From: JAGXLC01 sp964461045
GTDB lineage: Bacteria > Bacteroidota > Bacteroidia > Bacteroidales > UBA12077
Direction: 5' to 3'
DNA length: 12,108 nucleotides
Assembly (NCBI GenBank): GCA_964461045.1
Contig: CAYWSJ010000097.1
Span: forward strand, 1-12,108
Within the stretch, counting starts at the first letter, position 1. Each line of letters opens with the position of its first letter. Made by a program: the position numbers and the translations under genes. Under the pieces are notes generated by a model. It did not search any database. It saw only the letters and a program-made list of their open reading frames with translations, and had not been told where the DNA came from. Positions 6,428 through 12,108 of the stretch are shown piece by piece.

Positions 6428-8431
6428 ATGACAAAAGAGGAAGCCAGGAAAAAGATTGAAAAACTCCGAAACGAATTATCTGAGCATAACTACCGGTATT
6501 ATGTACTTGCCAGTCCAACTATCAGCGATTTTGAGTATGATGCCTTAATGAAACAATTAATTGACCTGGAAGAGCAATTTCCTGAGTTCAAAGATGAGAA
6601 TTCTCCTTCACAAAGAGTTGGGAGTGATATTAATAAAGAATTCAACCAGGTCAGGCACAGATACCCAATGTACTCATTGAGCAATACATACAGTGAAGAA
6701 GAAATTAAAGACTTTGAAACAAGAATAAAAAAGGAATTAAAAAGTGATCCTAAATATACTTGTGAATTAAAATATGATGGGGTAGCCATTGCAATTACTT
6801 ATAAAAAGGGCGAAATGGTTCAGGCACTTACCAGGGGAGATGGCGTAGAAGGAGATGATGTTACGGCCAATGTGAGGACCATTAAAAGCATCCCGTTAAA
6901 ATTAAGAGAAGGGGATTTTCCTGATGATTTTGTAATCAGGGGTGAGATTTTGCTGCCTCACGAAAGTTTTGAAAGGCTCAACAGAGAAAAAGAAAGAAAG
7001 GGAGATAAACCCTTTGCCAATCCGAGAAATGCTGCTGCAGGAACTTTAAAACTTCAGAAATCATCGGAAGTGGCAAAAAGGCCACTTGATTGTTTTTTTT
7101 ATGCTCTGCTTGGTGAAGATTTACCATCTGAATTTCATTATGATAATCTAATGAAAGCAAAGGATTGGGGATTCAGAATTTCTGCCCAGCTTACCCGTTG
7201 CAATAACCTTGAGGAGGTTTACAAATACATACATACCTGGGAAGAGAAAAGAGAGGACTTACCTTATGATATCGATGGTGTTGTTATAAAAGTGGACTCA
7301 TATAAACAACAGGAACAGTTAGGTTATACGGCCAAATCACCAAGATGGGCAATTGCTTATAAATTCCAGGCCGAACAGGCAGAAACCAAATTACTTGATA
7401 TTCACTACCAGGTAGGAAGAACAGGCGCTGTCACTCCTGTAGCTAATCTTGATCCGGTACAACTGGCAGGGACTAAAGTGAAAAGAGCTTCTTTGCATAA
7501 TGAGGATCAGATAAAGCTGCTGGATGTGAGAATAGGAGATTATGTTAATGTGGAAAAAGGAGGAGAGATTATACCGAAAATAGTCGGAGTAAATAAAGAT
7601 AAACGACCTTCTGACAGTAAGGCTGTTTCATTCATAGATTATTGTCCTGAATGTGGCACCAAACTTGAAAGAATTGAAGGTGAAGCCAAAAGATATTGCC
7701 CGAATGAAACAGGTTGTCCACCACAGATTAAAGGAAGAATTGAACATTTTGTGTCAAGAAAAGCAATGAATATTGAAGCAGCACAAGCTACTACAGAAGC
7801 TTTATTCAATAAAGGGTATGTTAAAGATCCGGGCGATCTTTATTATTTAGATAAAGATAATATCCTTTCTTTAGAAAGATTTGCAGATAAGTCTGCCAGC
7901 AATTTGCTCAACAGTATTGAAAACTCGAAAGAAGTTCCATTTCACAGGGTTTTGTATGCTTTGGGAATTCGTTTTGTTGGAGAAGCAATGGCGAAAATTC
8001 TTGCGAAAAATTTTGAATCGATTGACAAACTGGCACAGGCTAAATTTGATGAACTGGTTGAAATTGATGAAATTGGAGAGAAAATTGCCCAAAGCATTCT
8101 CGATTATTTTAAGGATGAGAAGAATTTACAGATTATTGAAAAATTAAGAAAGGCAGGAGTTAAGATGGAAGCTGAAAAAAGCGAAACTTCTTCTCAGAAA
8201 TTAAAAGGACAAAGTATTGTCATATCAGGTGTATTTAGTAAATTTTCCAGAAACGAACTGAAAGAAATGATTGAGCAGAATGGAGGGAAAAATACTTCTT
8301 CAGTATCTTCAAATACAGATTATTTATTGGCAGGAGAAAATACAGGCCCCAAAAAACTTGATAAAGCAAAAAAATATGATATAAAGATTATTGGTGAAGA
8401 TGAGTTCCTGAAGTTAATCAGGAAATATTAA
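6428..8431 (+). CDS. ligA: NAD-dependent DNA ligase LigA
   Basis: A 667-residue ligase sealing nicks in replication and repair, using NAD+ as adenylate donor; length is normal for the family. All domains are present in order: NAD-binding domain Ia (YRYYVLASPTISDFEYD, 22-38), adenylation domain with the AMP-accepting lysine K115 in ELKYDG and TRGDG-x-x-GDDVT after it, OB fold (about 320-400), a C4 zinc finger (C406, C409, C424, C430; same spacing as E. coli C408/411/426/432), helix-hairpin-helix region (about 440-585) and BRCT domain (about 590-667, LKGQSIVISGVF onward). One oddity: after the zinc finger the usual AMNI-(D/E)-GLG reads AMNIEAAQAT (446-455), so the conserved GLG is lost. It is the first gene of a five-gene plus-strand run; the next gene starts 38 nt after its stop. 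Reading frame intact, and the catalytic residues visible are all present. Confidence 0.97.
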   Translation: MTKEEARKKIEKLRNELSEHNYRYYVLASPTISDFEYDALMKQLIDLEEQFPEFKDENSPSQRVGSDINKEFNQVRHRYPMYSLSNTYSEEEIKDFETRIKKELKSDPKYTCELKYDGVAIAITYKKGEMVQALTRGDGVEGDDVTANVRTIKSIPLKLREGDFPDDFVIRGEILLPHESFERLNREKERKGDKPFANPRNAAAGTLKLQKSSEVAKRPLDCFFYALLGEDLPSEFHYDNLMKAKDWGFRISAQLTRCNNLEEVYKYIHTWEEKREDLPYDIDGVVIKVDSYKQQEQLGYTAKSPRWAIAYKFQAEQAETKLLDIHYQVGRTGAVTPVANLDPVQLAGTKVKRASLHNEDQIKLLDVRIGDYVNVEKGGEIIPKIVGVNKDKRPSDSKAVSFIDYCPECGTKLERIEGEAKRYCPNETGCPPQIKGRIEHFVSRKAMNIEAAQATTEALFNKGYVKDPGDLYYLDKDNILSLERFADKSASNLLNSIENSKEVPFHRVLYALGIRFVGEAMAKILAKNFESIDKLAQAKFDELVEIDEIGEKIAQSILDYFKDEKNLQIIEKLRKAGVKMEAEKSETSSQKLKGQSIVISGVFSKFSRNELKEMIEQNGGKNTSSVSSNTDYLLAGENTGPKKLDKAKKYDIKIIGEDEFLKLIRKY

Positions 8432-8469
8432 GAATTTAATTATTCCTTAAAATTTATTATTATTGTAAC

Positions 8470-9024
8470 ATGAATCCTTTTAGAAACATGAAAATTTCGT
8501 TCGGTAATTATATCCTGGCTAAAAAACAAAAGAAACTGAAACGCAGGAAAACTGTATATAATTTGTCTACAGCTCAAAATATTGGCGTATTATTTAACGT
8601 AGAAAATATGCAGGATTATGAAAAAATTGATCCATTTCTTTCGTTTCTCAGTGAACATGGGAACAATATTTTTGCACTGGCATACTATCCACATAAAGGA
8701 ATTCCCTCTAATTTGCGCAGTATCTCTGCAATTAATATTTTTTCAAAAGAAGATTTAAACTGGTATCAAAAACCTTCAGGGAAATTCATTGATAAATTCA
8801 TTACTAAAGAATTTGATATTTTAATAGATTTAAGTTCAGAATCGTTTTTCCCGGTTAAGTATATTAATAACTTATCTAAAGCTTGCTTTAAAGTAGGAAA
8901 AACCAATGAGGTTGGATTTGAATATGATTTAACTCTACGATTAAATGAAAAACACGGAGATAATTTTTATCTTGAGCAGCTAAAACATTATTTGAGTAAT
9001 ATAAATAATCAAAAGGGAGCTTAA
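8470..9024 (+). CDS. DUF6913-like small protein of unknown function
   Basis: A 184-residue protein with no signal peptide and a very basic N terminus (AKKQKKLKRRKTV, about 17-29). The rest resembles the Bacteroidota family DUF6913: a Rossmann-like start NIGVLFNVENMQDYEKI (about 36-53), then EFDILIDLSSESFFPVKYINNLSKACFKVG (about 116-145 in three adjacent blocks), which is the most family-like part, and a C-terminal YDLTLRLNE segment. Its function is not known. It sits between ligA (38 nt upstream) and dapA (1 nt after its stop), so it is almost certainly co-translated with dapA. A second in-frame ATG at 8488 is an alternative start; I kept 8470 because the spacing to ligA suits it and the ATG is preceded by an AT-rich leader. 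The family assignment is from memory of sequence pattern. Confidence 0.75.
   Translation: MNPFRNMKISFGNYILAKKQKKLKRRKTVYNLSTAQNIGVLFNVENMQDYEKIDPFLSFLSEHGNNIFALAYYPHKGIPSNLRSISAINIFSKEDLNWYQKPSGKFIDKFITKEFDILIDLSSESFFPVKYINNLSKACFKVGKTNEVGFEYDLTLRLNEKHGDNFYLEQLKHYLSNINNQKGA
9015..9019 (+). promoter_or_regulatory. Shine-Dalgarno-like site for dapA inside the upstream gene
   Basis: GGGAG within AAAAGGGAGC lies 6 nt before the dapA ATG and inside the last codons of the DUF6913-like gene. With a 1-nt gap between the stop and the next ATG, this suggests translational coupling of the two genes. Confidence 0.5.
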
Positions 9025-9025
9025 T

Positions 9026-9910
9026 ATGGTAAATCATAAATTTACAGGAACTGGTGTTGCAATTACCACACCTTTTAATGAGCAGAATGAACCCGATCTG
9101 AAATCACTGACCAACCATGTAAATTATTTGAAATCAAACAATGTAGATTTCCTGGTAGTCCTGGGTACAACTGGAGAGTCTGTTACTTTGAACAGAGAGG
9201 AACAGGGAAAAGTAGTTACTACTATCCTGGAAGCCAACAAAGGTGAATTGCCGGTTGTTTTAGGCATGGGTGGAAATAATACACAGGCACTGCTTGAGAA
9301 GATCAACTCAACAGATTTTAAAGGTGTCGATGCAATTCTCTCTGTTGCACCTTATTATAACAAACCTACCCAAAGAGGGTTATATGAACATTTTAAGCTT
9401 GTGGCAGAAAATTCACCCGTACCGGTTATCTTATATAATGTACCGGGAAGAACAGGAAAAAATATTGAACCTTCCACGATCCTGAAGCTGGCAAATGATT
9501 TTAAAAATATTGTGGCTGTTAAAGAAGCAAGTGGAAGCATAGAACAATCCATGGAAATTATCCGCAATATACCCCCGGATTTTATCGTACTTTCAGGAGA
9601 AGATGCCATAACACTGCCGTTAATGTCTGTTGGCGTATCAGGTGTTATTTCTGTAGTGGGAAATGTCCTTCCAAAAGAAACATCAGCTATGGTTAAGGCT
9701 GCGAATAATAATGATTTTAAGAAAGCACGTGATTTACACTATAAATTGTTGCCGGTTATTGAAAAATTATTTGCTGAAGGAAACCCCGCTGGCATTAAAT
9801 GTGCATTGGAATTAAAAAAGATTATTCCCGGACATCTGAGATTACCTTTAACTAAAGTAAGTGATAAATTAAAAAATGAAATACAAAAAGATTTGAATCA
9901 ATTTGAGTAA
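9026..9910 (+). CDS. dapA: 4-hydroxy-tetrahydrodipicolinate synthase DapA
   Basis: A 294-residue cytoplasmic TIM-barrel aldolase that condenses pyruvate with aspartate semialdehyde, the first committed step to diaminopimelate and lysine. Length and motifs are canonical: GTGVAITTPF (8-17), LGTTGES at 46-52 (T48/T49), APYYNKPTQRG at 108-118 (Y111), ILYNVPGRTG at 135-144 (Y137, R142), VAVKEASG at 163-170 with Schiff-base K166, and LSGEDA at 189-194. The active site is complete, so I call DapA rather than a related N-acetylneuraminate lyase, which would lack this full set. It follows the DUF6913-like gene by 1 nt and precedes the LpoB-like gene by 25 nt. The product feeds the diaminopimelate of peptidoglycan, which fits with the two downstream lipoproteins. 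Confidence 0.96.
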   Translation: MVNHKFTGTGVAITTPFNEQNEPDLKSLTNHVNYLKSNNVDFLVVLGTTGESVTLNREEQGKVVTTILEANKGELPVVLGMGGNNTQALLEKINSTDFKGVDAILSVAPYYNKPTQRGLYEHFKLVAENSPVPVILYNVPGRTGKNIEPSTILKLANDFKNIVAVKEASGSIEQSMEIIRNIPPDFIVLSGEDAITLPLMSVGVSGVISVVGNVLPKETSAMVKAANNNDFKKARDLHYKLLPVIEKLFAEGNPAGIKCALELKKIIPGHLRLPLTKVSDKLKNEIQKDLNQFE

Positions 9911-9935
9911 TGTTTAACAAATAAAATTAAAAAAA

Positions 9936-10532
9936 ATGAAAAAAATTATTAGTTTATTTTTTGTAGCCGCTCTTGTTTCAATGAGCTGGACATCATGCAC
10001 GCCTAAAAGAGAAGTGCAAAGAATAGATACAAATCAGCAAGTTGATCTAAGTGGAAGATGGAACGATACTGATTCCAGAAAAGTTGCAGATGCTATGGTA
10101 AATCAGGTGCTAAATGCCAGATGGCTTGATAATTACAAAGAATCTCATGATGGCAAACGACCAATCATGATTGTAGGTTTGGTAAGTAATAAGAGCCATG
10201 AACATATAAGTGCAGAAACATTTATTAAAGATATTGAAAGATCGGTTATTAATAATGGTTCTGTAAGACTGGTCCAAGCTGGTAATAAGAGAGCTGCCCT
10301 GAGAAGAGAAAGAGCAGATCAGCAGGATTTTGCCTCTTCCTCTACTGCCAAAGACTGGGGTAAAGAACTGGGAGCTGATTTTATGCTGCAGGGTTCTATT
10401 AATTCAATTGTAGATTCCTACAGAGATGAAAAAGTGGTTTCTTACCAGATTAACCTGGAATTAACAAACCTGGAAACAAACGAGATTGTATGGATTGGTG
10501 ATAAAAAAATCAAGAAATATATTACAGATTAA
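9936..10532 (+). CDS. Penicillin-binding protein activator LpoB-like lipoprotein
   Basis: A 198-residue exported lipoprotein. Residues 1-20 are a signal peptide ending SWTS before C21, a non-classical but acceptable lipobox for Bacteroidota. The mature part has VDLSGRWNDTDSR (36-48), typical of the wider LpoB-like group, then the CsgG-like domain: RPIMIVGLVSNKSHEHI (75-91), FIKDIERSVINNGSVRLV (96-113) and the C-terminal strands LGADFMLQGSI (145-155) and YQINLELTNLETNEIVW (170-186). In E. coli, LpoB is an outer-membrane lipoprotein that stimulates the bifunctional synthase PBP1b through its UB2H domain. Whether this protein has the same partner is not shown by the sequence. It lies 25 nt after dapA and 69 nt before the COG3014 gene, the second lipoprotein. 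The leader AAATTAAAAAAAATG is A-rich, as is usual here. Confidence 0.85.
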   Translation: MKKIISLFFVAALVSMSWTSCTPKREVQRIDTNQQVDLSGRWNDTDSRKVADAMVNQVLNARWLDNYKESHDGKRPIMIVGLVSNKSHEHISAETFIKDIERSVINNGSVRLVQAGNKRAALRRERADQQDFASSSTAKDWGKELGADFMLQGSINSIVDSYRDEKVVSYQINLELTNLETNEIVWIGDKKIKKYITD

Positions 10533-10601
10533 AAATAAAAATTTGACCAGTGTATCTTATTTTGTTAACCAAACCCGATATTAATTTTAATTCATCCAGT
10601 T

Positions 10602-12038
10602 ATGAGTAGAAACAAAATTTTTAAAAGAAATCTTGTTGTTTCTTTAATATTATTATTTATTATAGGTTGTAGCACTTATTACGAAAGTACACAGGACTTT
10701 CAGAATTATTTAATGAATGGAAATTTTCAGCAGGCAAATCAATGGCTGAAAAATGATAAGAAAGGAAGGGAAGGAAAGAATAAGCTGCTGCATTATTTAA
10801 ACAGGGGTTATGTAGCATGGATGTTGGATAGTACCCAGAAAAGCAACGAGTACTTTCATGAAGCTGATAGAATAATAGAGGATTATCTTAAAAATTACAG
10901 TCTTGAAGCTCTTGCTCTTGTATCAAATCCCAATGTTAAACCTTATTCCCCTGAAGATTTTGAAGCTGTAATGCTTTACTACTATACAGCACTGAATTAT
11001 ATTAAAATGGGAAATTATGAGGATGCACTGGTCGAATGCAGGAGGATTAATATAAGACTCCAGGAATTAAATGATAAGTACAAAGATCACAAAAATAAAT
11101 ATCAGCGTGATGCTTTTGCACATTATTTAATGGGTATGATCTATGAAACAAATGCAAATTTTAACGATGCTTTTATAGCATACAGGAATGCTTATGAAGC
11201 CTATAAAGAAGATTATACCGAGTATTTTAATATGACCGTTCCCGATCAGTTAAAACATGATCTTCTAAGGGCTGCCTACCTGACAGGTTTCAGTGAAGAG
11301 GTTGCTTATTATGAAAAAGAATTTGGTATTGATTACGAATATCAGCCAAAAGAAAACGGAGAACTGATTGTGCTGTGGTTAAATGGATTTGGCCCTATAA
11401 AAGATGAAAATGTGATACAATTTTCCAAGGGTATGAGTGGAGAAAATGGATATATTACCCTGTCAAGCGGAGATGAGGGGATGAATTTTCCCGTATATAT
11501 GGGCGATAAAAGTGCAAAAGAGAAAACTGCTCTTAGCAATTTAAGTTTCTTTAAAATTGCCTTGCCAAAATATGTAGAAAGAAAACCTGTCTATAAGAGA
11601 GGAAAAATATATAGAAATGGGGAGAAGATGAAAATGGAAATGGCACAGGATGTGAATGAGATTGCTTTTAAAACTTTAAGAGACAGATTGATACGTGAAT
11701 TAAGTAATGCCATACTAAGAGTAGCTATAAAAAAGGCTTTGGAAGAATTGATTAAAGAACAGGATGAAACATTGGGAATGATAGCCAACTGGGTTAATAC
11801 CGCTACAGAAAAAGCGGATACAAGAAATTGGCAAACGTTGCCTTATTCCATTAACGTATCCAGAATACCACTTGAAAAGGGTAAAAATACAGTTAAACTT
11901 AAAACCTATAGAAAAAATGGCACTGAAAAAACATTACAGTTTTTTGTGGACGGAAAGAAGAACAAAACTATTTTTAAACCCATCCATACATACCAGTGCT
12001 ATTTACCTGGCCAGGCATCTTTGGTAAGCAGTCAGTAA
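10602..12038 (+). CDS. COG3014-family TPR lipoprotein
   Basis: A 478-residue lipoprotein. A basic start and a hydrophobic segment end in FIIG before C23 (signal peptidase II site). Residues of about 30-240 form TPR-like helix pairs (NFQQANQWL, GNYEDALVECRRIN, ANFNDAFIAYRNAY). A C-terminal domain follows: LIVLWLNGFGPIK (255-267), a region with the helix NEIAFKTLRDRLIRELSNAIL (about 352-372), and the most diagnostic block TEKADTRNWQTLP (402-414), close to the ATEQADTRSWxTLP signature of COG3014 proteins. A predicted beta-rich tail ends the protein. COG3014 proteins have no established function; in several gammaproteobacteria they are encoded beside lpoB, and the same adjacency here suggests a shared cell-wall role. 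It is the last gene before the terminator. The 69-nt gap after the LpoB-like gene might hold a secondary promoter, but I found no good match. Confidence 0.85.
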   Translation: MSRNKIFKRNLVVSLILLFIIGCSTYYESTQDFQNYLMNGNFQQANQWLKNDKKGREGKNKLLHYLNRGYVAWMLDSTQKSNEYFHEADRIIEDYLKNYSLEALALVSNPNVKPYSPEDFEAVMLYYYTALNYIKMGNYEDALVECRRINIRLQELNDKYKDHKNKYQRDAFAHYLMGMIYETNANFNDAFIAYRNAYEAYKEDYTEYFNMTVPDQLKHDLLRAAYLTGFSEEVAYYEKEFGIDYEYQPKENGELIVLWLNGFGPIKDENVIQFSKGMSGENGYITLSSGDEGMNFPVYMGDKSAKEKTALSNLSFFKIALPKYVERKPVYKRGKIYRNGEKMKMEMAQDVNEIAFKTLRDRLIRELSNAILRVAIKKALEELIKEQDETLGMIANWVNTATEKADTRNWQTLPYSINVSRIPLEKGKNTVKLKTYRKNGTEKTLQFFVDGKKNKTIFKPIHTYQCYLPGQASLVSSQ

Positions 12039-12074
12039 TAAACAAAAAGTAAATTATTCCTGGTTTGAAAAAAT

Positions 12075-12108
12075 AAAAGTGTCCAAAGTTATTTTATGGG
12101 CACTTTTT
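12075..12108 (+). terminator. Rho-independent terminator of the ligA-to-COG3014 run
   Basis: AAAAGTGTCC (12075-12084) pairs with GGGCACTTTT (12098-12107), a 10-bp stem with one U-G wobble and a 13-nt loop, running straight into a T-tract at the window edge. It begins 36 nt after the stop of the COG3014 gene. It is the clearest terminator in the window. Because the stem is flanked by A on the left and T on the right, it could also work on the opposite strand. Confidence 0.85.

Noticed and set aside
6336..6518. Minus-strand 60-residue frame overlapping the start of ligA
   Set aside because: It is antisense to ligA, with no family resemblance and no promoter or leader of its own.
7881..8147. 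Plus-strand 88-residue frame inside ligA
   Set aside because: It is an out-of-frame shadow of the helix-hairpin-helix region; the ligA frame is intact through it.
10542..10564. TTTG...TATTTTG as a promoter between the LpoB-like and COG3014 genes
   Set aside because: The -7 word lacks one base of TAnnTTTG and the spacing of about 12 nt is too short.

Overview
The window looks like a chromosomal segment of an AT-rich Bacteroidota bacterium. Several independent features point that way: TAnnTTTG-type promoter boxes (TATCTTTG, TAATTTTG); A-rich rather than Shine-Dalgarno leaders in front of most genes; a TPR/SpoIIE phosphatase of a type common in that phylum; and a small protein that resembles the Bacteroidota family DUF6913. 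I see no rRNA, tRNA, CRISPR array, transposase, phage gene or plasmid gene. The content is largely housekeeping, and the less ordinary signals lie in the intergenic DNA and in a few lineage-specific proteins.

Layout. (1) 95-2347, minus strand: a membrane-anchored sensor with a periplasmic TPR domain, one transmembrane helix, a short coiled coil and a cytoplasmic SpoIIE/PP2C phosphatase. (2) 2348-2832: a gene-free divergent region with a near-perfect 19-bp inverted repeat, a GC-rich hairpin, repeated TGATAATT words and a good Bacteroidota promoter. (3) 2833-3384, plus strand: a PEBP (YbhB/YbcL) protein with an optional N-terminal membrane/export segment. It converges on the next cluster with an 18-nt gap. 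(4) 5764-3403, minus strand: three closely spaced genes read leftward, a class IV PLP aminotransferase, a class I mannose-6-phosphate isomerase and a DCC-family (DUF393) thiol protein. (5) 5765-6427: a gene-poor region of about 660 bp with divergent TATCTTTG boxes around a bulged inverted repeat, a possible 20-residue hydrophobic peptide gene ending in a hairpin, and otherwise AT-rich DNA. (6) 6428-12038, plus strand: five co-directional genes, ligA, a DUF6913-like gene, dapA, an LpoB-like lipoprotein gene and a COG3014 TPR lipoprotein gene, closed by a clear rho-independent terminator at the right edge.

How the genes fit together. The right-hand cluster joins NAD-dependent DNA ligase (replication and repair) to DapA (entry to the diaminopimelate/lysine branch that feeds peptidoglycan) and to a lipoprotein pair resembling the penicillin-binding-protein activator LpoB and its COG3014 companion. 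The dapA-lpoB-COG3014 part is plausibly a cell-wall module: precursor supply plus synthase activation. The minus-strand trio has no obvious shared pathway. The phosphatase is probably the output of a partner-switching or other phospho-signalling route whose substrates are not in this window. I found no clear-cut new defence or mobile system. The most useful leads are the LpoB/COG3014 pair in this phylum, the altered GLG motif in LigA, the intergenic inverted repeats and the candidate micro-peptide.
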